This document shows, piece by piece, positions 29,091-36,701 of a stretch of DNA of 64,000 nt. A model generated the notes under the pieces. It saw only the letters and a list, made by a program, of their open reading frames with translations. It was not told where the DNA came from and made no database searches. Origin of the DNA: Candidatus Tisiphia endosymbiont of Dioctria linearis. GTDB lineage: Bacteria > Pseudomonadota > Alphaproteobacteria > Rickettsiales > Rickettsiaceae. The position numbers were made by a program, and so were the translations under genes. The first letter of the stretch is position 1. Each line of letters begins with the position of its first letter. The stretch is from contig NZ_OZ032156.1 in the NCBI RefSeq assembly GCF_964026545.1, positions 124,001 to 188,000 of the forward strand. Direction: 5' to 3'.

Positions 29091-30002
29091 ATGACGAAAA
29101 GACCAAAACATGACCAGTTATTTAAGAAAATAATGGGCAATGAAATAGCAGCCCAGGAATTTTTAGAATATTATTTACCGAATAATTTTAAAGAAAAGAT
29201 AGACTTATCAAAGATCAAAATAGAGCAAGAAAGTTATATTGAAGAGAGTTTGAGACGAAAATATAGTGACATAGTTTATTCGGTAAAAACTAAAAATGAC
29301 GAGACTGCATTCATCTATGTTTTGCTTGATCATCAATCGACATCTGATTATTGGATGGCACTAAGACTTTGGAGGTACACGTTATTATTATGTGAAAGGC
29401 ATAAAAAGAATGAGGATAAACTACCATTAATTTGTCCGATTATCATGTATAATGGTGTAGAGAAATATCATGCTCCAAGGAATTTATGGAATTTATTTAC
29501 AGATTCTGAGCAAGCTAAAAAACTGATGACGGAAGATTACCAATTGGTAGATTTACAGAGTATGTCTGATGATGAGATAGTGCAGAAAAAACATTTAGGG
29601 ATGATGGAATATGTGATGAAGCATATACATCAGCGAGATATGATAAAATTATGGGAGCAGTTTTTAGAAAGGTTTAAGTTAGAAATATTAGTGGATAAAG
29701 AGAATGGTTATATTTACTTAAGATCGTTTTTATGGTATACTGATGCCAAGTTGCCTGAAGAAAGGCAATCGGAATTAGAACAGCTACTAGCTAAATATTT
29801 ATCTGAAGAAGAAAAAGGGAATATTATGAGAACCATTGCACAAAAATATATCGATGAAGGAGAAGCTAGAGGAGAGATCAGAGGAGAAGAGAAAAAAGCT
29901 ATGGCTGTAGCTAAAAATTTACTTAAAGTTGGTGTGTCAATTGATATCATCTCTACATCTACTGGGTTGTCTAAAAAAGTAATAGAAGAGTTGATGGTAT
30001 AA
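29091..30002 (+). CDS. Rpn-family PD-(D/E)XK recombination-promoting nuclease/transposase-like protein
   Basis: 303 aa. Start KHDQLFKKIMGNEIAAQEFLE is the family N-terminus; YSDIVYSVK (Asp) and FIYVLLDHQS (D-x-Q, the Rpn version of ExK) form the nuclease core, followed by RLWRYTLLLCERH and LPLICPIIMYNG. The tail AVAKNLLKVGVSIDIISTST is nearly the same as in the 22554-23816 chimera. Rpn proteins increase RecA-independent recombination in E. coli; they spread without classical IS ends. No inverted ends found around it. Confidence 0.88.
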   Translation: MTKRPKHDQLFKKIMGNEIAAQEFLEYYLPNNFKEKIDLSKIKIEQESYIEESLRRKYSDIVYSVKTKNDETAFIYVLLDHQSTSDYWMALRLWRYTLLLCERHKKNEDKLPLICPIIMYNGVEKYHAPRNLWNLFTDSEQAKKLMTEDYQLVDLQSMSDDEIVQKKHLGMMEYVMKHIHQRDMIKLWEQFLERFKLEILVDKENGYIYLRSFLWYTDAKLPEERQSELEQLLAKYLSEEEKGNIMRTIAQKYIDEGEARGEIRGEEKKAMAVAKNLLKVGVSIDIISTSTGLSKKVIEELMV

Positions 30003-30024
30003 TTATTACAAAAAGCTCTGAAAT

Positions 30025-30120
30025 ATTATAGATTCCGCACCGAAGCTAGGATGGCAAGATACGCAGGAACGACAATTTAAGATTGCTTCGTCGGCTTACG
30101 TCGCTTCGCAATGACGAAGT
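30025..30120. repeat. Degenerate family E/C repeat
   Basis: TAGATTCCGCACCGAAGC joins ATTGCTTCGTCGGCTTACG and TTCGCAATGACG, a mix of family E left half and family C right half. Confidence 0.7.
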
Positions 30121-30347
30121 AATGTTATAATCAATTGATAAGAAATTGGTGACGTCGTCACTCGTTGTTCCTAACCCCAAATTCTTCTGAATTGACTATG
30201 GTCGAATTAGCTATAAAGAAAAATGTTCACAACAAACTTAATAAAATTGCTTGTCATTTTGTTTCCATTCTATTAAAGTATTAGTATGTACTAGCCTAAT
30301 AAGTTATGGGGTGTTAATGATAACAATTTTATCAAGGCAATTATTAT

Positions 30348-30464
30348 ATGTTCAACACTCTTAAATATTTAAAATATTCGTTTACAGCTATTCTTTTGAT
30401 AGCACCAATGCTTGCTTGTGCCAACATAGAACCCAAATATAAGGTCAGAAATTTTACGGTATAA
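30348..30464 (+). CDS. Small predicted lipoprotein, 38 aa
   Basis: ATG at 30348 to TAA at 30464. The product MFNTLKYLKYSFTAILLIA then PMLACANIEPKYKV has a basic start, a hydrophobic core and a lipobox-like LAC, so it would be a lipidated peptide of about 16 residues. A family C element begins about 19 bases after the stop. It may be a real entericidin-like peptide or the stump of a longer lipoprotein. RBS is weak (AAGG, 12 bases away). Confidence 0.4.
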   Translation: MFNTLKYLKYSFTAILLIAPMLACANIEPKYKVRNFTV

Positions 30465-30482
30465 AATAATGTTGCAGCTAAT

Positions 30483-30690
30483 ATGACGTCATTGCGAGGA
30501 GGCATAAAGCCGACGAAGCAATCCATTTGTGGTTACTTTTAGGGATTGTTTCGTCGCTATAGTCAATTCAGGAGAATTTGGGGCTAGGAGCGATGGAGCG
30601 ACGCCTATAAGTAATAGGCGAGCGACGAGTGACGACGTCCCCAACTTCTCATCAATTGACTATACTATAAGTAGCTCTGAGCCATGACGT
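30483..30690. repeat. Family C element interrupted by family A element
   Basis: The left half of C (GTCATTGCGAGGAGGCATAAAG ends split here as GTCATTGCGAGG...CGAAGCAATCCA) starts at about 30486 and runs to GTTTCGTCGCT at 30558. The 105-bp A2 element follows, then C resumes with ACTATAAGTAGCTC and GCCATGACG to about 30688. Confidence 0.82.
30559..30663. repeat. Family A palindromic element, copy A2
   Basis: 105 bp, ATAGTCAATTCAGG ... CAATTGACTAT, nearly identical to A1, A3 and A6. Intergenic, nested in a family C element. Confidence 0.92.
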
Positions 30691-30761
30691 TGTGTTGCAA
30701 ACATTAAAACATTAATGCAAGATGCATTAATGTAAAGAATTTAAACAATGAGTTATATTAA

Positions 30762-31448
30762 ATGTCTGCTCAAATAATAGAGTTATTAATTTTTGCTGGG
30801 GTTGCTTTTTTTATTATAAATAGGCTAATTGCTACGCTTGGCTCTACGTCAGATGAGGATCCAACTAAACATAAATCTTCCTTTTTCGGTGAAACAGGAA
30901 TCAGAGACGTTACTTGTACAGCAAAAGCTGCTACTAGTAGTATTTTTAAGAAAAAATTACCTCAAAATATGGTAAAACCAGCCCCTATCAATCCTATGGA
31001 GTTTGATGGGTTAATAGTTTACGAAAATTCTGTGGCTATAATAGCTGGGATTGCAGCTATATCTGCTAAACTTCCATCATTTCAAGCAAGGAAATTTTTA
31101 TATAGTGCAAAAGCAGCCTTTGAGCTGATCATTGAAGCTTCTAATGATGACGATATTGAAGATTTACTGACATTGGTGGATAAAAGATATATACAGGAAT
31201 TTCATATTTTTTCTGAAACCTATGGAGAATTTGTCCATGGTAGCGTACTAGATGCCCAAATTTCTGAAGCTTATACATTTGCTAATAATATTTTTATAAA
31301 AGTATTATTCACTGGCGAAAATATAACTAGTAAGATAAAAAACATACAAGAAGAATGGACTTTCTCTAGAAGCCTTATTTCTAAAAATACAGATTGGTTT
31401 TTAACTAATGTTGCTCGTCTAGAACTGGAAGAACAGCCAACTTCTTAG
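30762..31448 (+). CDS. Tim44-like domain protein
   Basis: 228 aa. One N-terminal helix (IIELLIFAGVAFFIINRLIA, residues 5-24), a charged linker, then the Tim44-like fold (about 80-225: FLYSAKAAFELIIEASNDDD, LLTLVDKRYIQEF, EWTFSR). This is the alphaproteobacterial counterpart of mitochondrial Tim44, inner-membrane anchored, with possible role in protein handling at the membrane. The 3' end overlaps the convergent 31405-31719 gene by 44 bases. Confidence 0.88.
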   Translation: MSAQIIELLIFAGVAFFIINRLIATLGSTSDEDPTKHKSSFFGETGIRDVTCTAKAATSSIFKKKLPQNMVKPAPINPMEFDGLIVYENSVAIIAGIAAISAKLPSFQARKFLYSAKAAFELIIEASNDDDIEDLLTLVDKRYIQEFHIFSETYGEFVHGSVLDAQISEAYTFANNIFIKVLFTGENITSKIKNIQEEWTFSRSLISKNTDWFLTNVARLELEEQPTS

Positions 31449-31719
31449 CTTCTGATGATTCACCAGTATAAATTATATTTTGGTAATTAAGTTTGATAAC
31501 AGTAAACAAAGCTGGGTGATCGTTCTCTACATTAACAATAATTTTTATGATTTGGGGGAATTCTTTGGTTAATATCTTAAACATATAATCAAGCACTAGC
31601 ATACCGTAATATCTCGTACTACCACTTTTATTAGTTAAAATAACAGGATCGTGAAATTCAGATAAAAACTCTCGTGCATCACCTAAGTTTTCTATTGTAT
31701 AAGTTGTTGGGTTTGGCAT
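31405..31719 (-). CDS. Conserved hypothetical protein, 104 aa
   Basis: Compact alpha/beta protein: YTIENLGDAREFLSEFHDPV, a second strand-rich part YYGMLVLDYMFKILTKEF and IIKIIVNVENDHPALFTVI. No signal peptide or membrane helix. It looks like a small globular protein of the kind conserved in Rickettsiales with no assigned function; I cannot name a family. Convergent with the Tim44-like gene, with overlapping ends. Confidence 0.7.
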   Translation of the reverse strand: MPNPTTYTIENLGDAREFLSEFHDPVILTNKSGSTRYYGMLVLDYMFKILTKEFPQIIKIIVNVENDHPALFTVIKLNYQNIIYTGESSEAKKLAVLPVLDEQH

Positions 31720-31827
31720 TTTATAAACCTATCTAAATTTATGCTATATATTAAATTACCATAAAGAGTCAGTTTAGTATACTCAAATCATTTGAGTATA
31801 TAACTCATCGGATTAGCTATACAAAGC

Positions 31828-32160
31828 TCAATCATTCTCAATATGTACTGTGACATGCTGACCTAATAACGGTGATTCAAATGGTACCTCATAATATATA
31901 TGCTCGTCTATCCCTAATAATGGCTCTGCTGAATTCTCAGTACCAGATATATTAATAAGTGCTATTGTTGGCGAGAGTGTCGTCGTATTTAGATTAGGTG
32001 ATGTAATATCTTTCTTTGTTATTACATGTATCGTTTTTGGCTGATCAGGTATTGCATAAAGAGGTTCAGCATTTTGATGTGAAAATATGTTACCAAGTGC
32101 TGTCTTAATAGGGGACTTCTCTTGATGACCAATTGAATCGTCACCACTCTTAATTTTTTT
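31828..32160 (-). pseudogene. Out-of-frame cytoplasmic tail of the metalloprotease-like protein, with EPIYA-type motifs
   Basis: Downstream of an A7 tract (32154-32160) the next frame stays open for about 111 codons to a TGA at 31828. With one more A (A8) the membrane helix of the 32022-34064 protein would read on as KKIKSGDDSIGHQEKSP. The tail has EPLYAIPDQP (codons near 32040-32070) and DEHIYYEVPFESP (near 31880-31905), which match EPIYA-type and Tir-type (EHIYDEV) host-kinase target motifs. It has low hydrophobicity and many Ser/Thr/Pro. Frame integrity without stops over 330 bases in AT-rich DNA supports recent coding use. Confidence 0.65.
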
Positions 32161-34064
32161 AGGGCATATATTATGGCTGCTATTAGTGTGGTTGCTGCTA
32201 TTCCTGTTCCAACTATGGCTAGTGGTATAGAAGAGCTTGTTGATTCTTCGGTGTTATTATCTTCAGTGTGAGTAGTAGATGGAGTAGTGCTTGTTGTGCT
32301 TCTACAACCACCAGGAATATCTCTATTAGCAAACAAGCTCTTTATAGTAGAATCTTGAATTTGTTGCATTAACCAATCACCCCAACCGTTAATACACTCA
32401 AACTGTTGAATAGTGTTGTCATTTTTGACTATAGTAACTGCAATATTGTTATTACCATGATGATTATCAGTTGTAACTGGTATTTTTTGACAATGATTTC
32501 TAATATAAGAATCTACTATATTCAGACCATTAAGTGTATTGCAATGAAATACTGCACATGGTGAGTCAGAAGAATCACATTTTATTAGTAATATTTTATC
32601 TACATGATAAGGAGTTGTAGTAGGTTCTACACTTGTGGGCTGTACAGTTGTAGTAGGCTGTACACTATTAGTAGCAGGACAATTCTGCATACCCTCAATT
32701 ATACTCTGACCTATCTCTTGTTGTATTAAGGCACAACTCTTATTATCACTTATATCATCTTCCATTCTATGTATTAGTTCTAAGAGCCAATCTCCCCAAT
32801 GGGTACCACAATTATATGTTGTATCAGAACTCTGGTGGATTGTAGTAAGTGATGCCCCTGCTGTAGTATTATAGGATATTTTGTAGTTATCATAATAGAC
32901 TATAATATCACTATCTGAAGGTATATGTTTTTGTTTATGAGGGAAACAACCTTGGACTCTCTGATACATTGCGGTATGGTTATTAAGTTTTTCCTCAGCC
33001 CATTTCACTGTACCTGAATCGCAAGACGATATTTCATATTTTGAACTGTTAGGGTTGCATATAATAACAAAGGGTGTATCCTTTGCTGCGACAGGATCTG
33101 AATTATTACTTAGCCATTTTTTGAACTTTGATACATCAAAGTATGGTTTTAAGTGTGTAGTTACACATTGTCGTTCTTCTTCATTTTTCCGACATTCTAA
33201 AAAGTTTCTTATTGTCCCTGGTGTATATTCTTGATAATACTTTATTATAACAGGTCCTATTGTATATCGTCCAATAGAGTTCTCTAGAACTTGATCGTCA
33301 TTATAATTTTGCAATGCCTTGTTATCAAAAAGAGAGCGAGCTGAATTAATCAAATTTTTAGAATTGTCATTATTACGTTCAACAAATGCTGCAATTCCTT
33401 CAGATAATAATGTCCTTATCCCTCTACCATCAGTGTTATAATATTGAATGGCATGAGCTACTTCATGTACCACAACACTACCATCATACTCTTCTGTTGT
33501 TCCTATTACAGCTGTCATTGCACATCGCATAATATTGGGATTTTCTGGATCGTTACCTCCAGGTATATACTGTCCCGCTATGACTCCATGAGGGGTATCC
33601 CACTTGGTAAGGGTACATTTATGTTCCATTTTAGATGGTATTACTCCAATTGTGCTGTCAAATGTTTTAATTGATTCACGAATACTGGCTTTAACCTTTA
33701 ATATCTGATCAGCAGTAAAGCCTTTGAGAGTTATATTCATTTTTAAAGGATGCTTTATCTGAAAATATGGAGTATTATCGTCAGATATTTTTGCATCTGT
33801 AGTTCTGAATAATGCTGGAACAAAATATTTCTCTATAGGTACTGTTCTAGATTCTAAATTTTTCATAAAATACGGATCAATTTTTTCTTGCTCAAGTAAA
33901 TCAAAAGGTATTTTAGGGTTAAATGAGTCTAAAATATCATTATCACCGTAAGATACGGATGATGCGCCATTTGTATCTACTTCATTAGTATTTTTAGAGC
34001 TATAAGCACCGGTAATGTTATTCACCAAAGGAGAGAGCCAGATAAGAAGATTAGTTAAATTCAT
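32022..34064 (-). CDS. Exported HExxH metalloprotease-like membrane protein, C-terminus frameshifted
   Basis: About 680 aa as read. ATG at 34064 is chosen over the TTG at 34076 because GAGG lies eight bases before it. Weak N-terminal signal (LTNLLIWLSPLV). Zinc motif VVVHEVAHAIQ (His200-Glu-x-x-His204) followed by LLSEGIAAFVE (Glu222), the gluzincin pattern. Then Cys-rich modules, two ending CGTHWGDWLLEL and CINGWGDWLMQQ, a Thr-rich linker (TTTVQPTSVEPTTTP), another before the helix (TTSTTPSTTHTEDN), and one membrane helix (IPLAIVGTGIAATTLIAAIIYAL). After the helix the frame is probably wrong: the last 45 residues are basic-hydrophobic nonsense and the natural tail is in the next frame (see 31828-32160). 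Likely surface/vacuole-facing protease. Confidence 0.78.
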   Translation of the reverse strand: MNLTNLLIWLSPLVNNITGAYSSKNTNEVDTNGASSVSYGDNDILDSFNPKIPFDLLEQEKIDPYFMKNLESRTVPIEKYFVPALFRTTDAKISDDNTPYFQIKHPLKMNITLKGFTADQILKVKASIRESIKTFDSTIGVIPSKMEHKCTLTKWDTPHGVIAGQYIPGGNDPENPNIMRCAMTAVIGTTEEYDGSVVVHEVAHAIQYYNTDGRGIRTLLSEGIAAFVERNNDNSKNLINSARSLFDNKALQNYNDDQVLENSIGRYTIGPVIIKYYQEYTPGTIRNFLECRKNEEERQCVTTHLKPYFDVSKFKKWLSNNSDPVAAKDTPFVIICNPNSSKYEISSCDSGTVKWAEEKLNNHTAMYQRVQGCFPHKQKHIPSDSDIIVYYDNYKISYNTTAGASLTTIHQSSDTTYNCGTHWGDWLLELIHRMEDDISDNKSCALIQQEIGQSIIEGMQNCPATNSVQPTTTVQPTSVEPTTTPYHVDKILLIKCDSSDSPCAVFHCNTLNGLNIVDSYIRNHCQKIPVTTDNHHGNNNIAVTIVKNDNTIQQFECINGWGDWLMQQIQDSTIKSLFANRDIPGGCRSTTSTTPSTTHTEDNNTEESTSSSIPLAIVGTGIAATTLIAAIIYALKKLRVVTIQLVIKRSPLLRQHLVTYFHIKMLNLFMQYLISQKRYM

Positions 34065-34371
34065 GTAAAACCTCAAGTTTAATGTGTTAATACATTTAGA
34101 TTGTGTATTATTTTTACAATAAAGCCGTTTAATACGACCTTTGCTGCTGCAGCAACATATACTAAATTCTCGCTTTATGCAAGCAGTTATTTGAAAATTC
34201 TTGTAAAAACTTATGATGTACTGAGTTAGAGAATGAAAAAAATAAGCAATATTGCAAAAATAATGAAAACAGCTATTAGTGGAGCATAAAAATCTGTTAT
34301 ATTTATCTTGTTATATCTAATTCAGGTTAGAATAATAAATTATATTGTTATTTATTTAATCGATAAAAATT
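34065..34371. other. AT-rich intergenic region with divergent promoters
   Basis: No gene or family A-E repeat seen. Just upstream of the reverse-strand gene is TGTATTAACACATTAA, a small dyad, and GAGG RBS. A CTGCTGCAGCAG palindrome lies at about 34143-34154. Confidence 0.5.
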
Positions 34372-34872
34372 ATGAATATTTTTGTTACTAATAACTGTCC
34401 TGTAATATCTGCACATGCCTTGGATAACAAACGTGTAGTTAAAATGGTTTTAGAAACAGCACAATTGTTAAGTACCGCAATATTCATTAATAGCGGCGTT
34501 ATATATGATCATATCTACAAACCAACTCACATGAAGCACCCATGTACTATCTGGGCGGCATTGAATATTGGCAATTGGGACTGGTTATTTCAGCATTTTT
34601 TAGCATTATGCGAAGAATATAATTTTCGTTATAACAAAAAACATGCTTCCACAAGGTTATTACCATATTTGTTAGAACGTAGAACTGATATTCAAGATGG
34701 CATAATAACTCCATTTGCTAATTGTACTAAATCAGAGAGCATGCAGGTGGATTTTAAGCATATTAGCGATCCTTGTGAAGCTTATAGAAAATATCTCAAT
34801 GCAAAATGGCACCATGATAAATTACCACCGAAATGGATTAACAGAGAACCACCTTTATGGTATAATAACTGA
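34372..34872 (+). CDS. Phage-associated hypothetical protein (DNKRVVKM family)
   Basis: 166 aa. The start MNIFVTNNCPVISAHALDNK followed by RVVKMVLETAQLLSTA, then YKPTHMKHPCTIWA, WLFQHFLALCEEYNFRYNKKHAS, and the end KWHHDKLPPKWINREPPLWY resemble a widespread phage protein (often hypothetical, sometimes linked to pyrimidine-dimer glycosylase-like folds). Function unknown. No phage genes are adjacent; portal/TerL are 5.5 kb away. Confidence 0.75.
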   Translation: MNIFVTNNCPVISAHALDNKRVVKMVLETAQLLSTAIFINSGVIYDHIYKPTHMKHPCTIWAALNIGNWDWLFQHFLALCEEYNFRYNKKHASTRLLPYLLERRTDIQDGIITPFANCTKSESMQVDFKHISDPCEAYRKYLNAKWHHDKLPPKWINREPPLWYNN

Positions 34873-34951
34873 TTTTATATTAAGTTTTATCCTTTCATGT
34901 GTTGAAATAAATATTATGATGTGGAAATAAAATTGACAACTATGGCATTAC

Positions 34952-36187
34952 ATGAACAAGATTTATAAAATTTCGATATTTACACTATATTTGATATTAA
35001 TTTGTCTCTTAATATTACCTATTGTTACTGTTAAGGCAGAGTCTCCTATTAAAGCAGTGACATCTAGCACAGAGGAAAATAATAATGTGATTCATCATTC
35101 TGATAGTAATGCAATAACCCTTGAAGCAAAGCAAGCAATAGTCATAGATTACGCTACAGGTAAAGTGTTGTTGGCAAAGAATGCTTATGAGCGTATGACT
35201 CCTTCATCTATGACCAAAATAATGACATCTTATCTTATTGAAGAGAAAATTCAGAAGGGCGAGGTGTCGTTTGATTCGCATTTTATTGTAAGTGAGAAAG
35301 CTTGGCGTATGGGAGGGTCAAAATCTTTCATGCCTCTAGGTGAAATGGTACGTCTTGAAGATATTTTGAATGGTATTATTATTCAATCAGGAAATGATGC
35401 TTGTATTGTAGCGGCTGAAGGGTTGTACGGAACGGAAGAAAATTTTGTTGAGGCTATGAATTTACAAGCACAGAAAATAGGTATGAAGGATACTCATTTT
35501 GTTAATGCTAGTGGTTGGTCAGCAGAAAATCATTATAGTACCGCCTATGATCTCACACTACTTAGCAGAGCTCTTATTAAAAACCACCCAGAGTTTTATC
35601 GCATTTATAGTGAAAAATATTTTACTTTCGGTAAAGATCAAAAAGGTCGCCCTATTATTCAAGGAAATCGTAATCCCTTATTATATAAAGAAGTTGGATG
35701 TGATGGTATTAAAACAGGATATACTGATGATGGGGGTTATGGTATGGTAGCATCATGTATAGATGATGGGCGTCGCTATATTATGGTTATTAATGGTCTT
35801 AGTTCTATGAAAAAGCGAGCTGATGAATCTCTAATGCTATTAGATTGGATTAAGCAAAACTTTATTAACAAAAAGTTTTATGCCAAAGGTGATATAATAT
35901 CAGAAACTGATGTATGGCTTGGTGTAAAGGATAAAGTGCAACTTGTAGCAGCAGAAAAGTTGTCAATGGTTGTGCCACGTTCTAACCAAGAAAAAATTGA
36001 TATAAAAATATCGATACCGTCAACTGTTTCAGCTCCTTTAAAGGCTGGGGATATTGTTGGTAAAATAACTGTAACTGTTGACAATGATGTTCAAGAAATA
36101 GCTCTTCTTGCTAAAGAATCCATTGACAAAGTAGGATTTTTGAAGAGAATAGCTTGCTACTTTAATTATTTGTTTTTTAGCAAATAA
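34952..36187 (+). CDS. dacF: D-alanyl-D-alanine carboxypeptidase (PBP5/DacF family)
   Basis: 411 aa. Signal peptide (ISIFTLYLILICLLILPIV, cleaved near VKA-ES), then the penicillin-binding fold: SxxK in PSSMTKIM (about residue 84), SxN in QSGNDACIVAAEG, KTG in DGIKTGYTDDGG. The C-terminal beta domain (IDIKISIPSTVSAPLKAGD) and a terminal amphipathic/hydrophobic helix (FLKRIACYFNYLFF) suggest membrane anchoring. It trims the last D-Ala of peptidoglycan stem peptides in the periplasm. gapR follows after 42 bases. Confidence 0.95.
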   Translation: MNKIYKISIFTLYLILICLLILPIVTVKAESPIKAVTSSTEENNNVIHHSDSNAITLEAKQAIVIDYATGKVLLAKNAYERMTPSSMTKIMTSYLIEEKIQKGEVSFDSHFIVSEKAWRMGGSKSFMPLGEMVRLEDILNGIIIQSGNDACIVAAEGLYGTEENFVEAMNLQAQKIGMKDTHFVNASGWSAENHYSTAYDLTLLSRALIKNHPEFYRIYSEKYFTFGKDQKGRPIIQGNRNPLLYKEVGCDGIKTGYTDDGGYGMVASCIDDGRRYIMVINGLSSMKKRADESLMLLDWIKQNFINKKFYAKGDIISETDVWLGVKDKVQLVAAEKLSMVVPRSNQEKIDIKISIPSTVSAPLKAGDIVGKITVTVDNDVQEIALLAKESIDKVGFLKRIACYFNYLFFSK

Positions 36188-36229
36188 TTTGGTAATTGGC
36201 ATTTTACTAAACTTATAATATTTATAATT

Positions 36230-36466
36230 ATGACAGAGATAATCGATTCACAAGATTTAATTGACACTATCAGTAAACTTGAAAAATTAGAGGAAGAGAA
36301 AACCGAACTGACCGATCTAATAAAGGATGCTTATGAAGAAGCTAAACATAAAGGCTATGATATTAAGATAATTAAGCATGTTCTGAAACTTAAGAAAAAA
36401 GATAAAGATGATCTTGCTGAAGAAGATAGCCTAATAGAGATATATCGTGGAGCGTTGAATATTTAA
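36230..36466 (+). CDS. gapR: GapR-type nucleoid protein (DUF2312)
   Basis: 78 aa. IDTISKLEKLEEEKTELTDL, IKDAYEEAKHKGYDIKIIK and LKLKKKD...EEDSLIEIYRGAL follow the GapR/DUF2312 pattern through its length. GapR in Caulobacter binds overtwisted AT-rich DNA ahead of replication and helps topoisomerases. Alphaproteobacteria-restricted, which supports the assignment of the window. Confidence 0.9.
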   Translation: MTEIIDSQDLIDTISKLEKLEEEKTELTDLIKDAYEEAKHKGYDIKIIKHVLKLKKKDKDDLAEEDSLIEIYRGALNI

Positions 36467-36548
36467 CAATTATTTGCAAAATATTGCTATAATTAAACGT
36501 CGACTCTTATTGAATTTAGTACTCACGATATTATATATATTAGGTTTT

Positions 36549-36679
36549 GTGAGCGTTCACGGGAAAAAAGTTAAAGTACAAGACGTCATTGCGAGAAGGC
36601 GTAAGCCGACGAAGCAATCCAGGAAAATGGTTAGAAATGGATTGCTTCGCTGCTACTAAAGTAGCTCCTCGCAATGACA
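36549..36679. repeat. Family C element with GTGAGCGTTCACGGG arm
   Basis: Left arm GTGAGCGTTCACGGG, AAAGTACAAG, core GTCATTGCGAG...CTCGCAATGAC. No right outer arm. A short frame through it is not a gene. Confidence 0.88.
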
Positions 36680-36701
36680 GCTTAGGTAAGAGTATTCGAC
36701 A

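Noticed and set aside
30344..30526. 60-aa reverse frame
   Set aside because: Begins in a family C element and lies opposite the small lipoprotein frame, which has better features.
32022..34064. Calling the protease a collagenase (peptidase M9)
   Set aside because: HExxH and downstream Glu fit several gluzincin families; the rest of the M9 architecture is not visible.
34065..34371. CTGCTGCAGCAG palindrome as an operator
   Set aside because: Single copy, short and without a promoter nearby.
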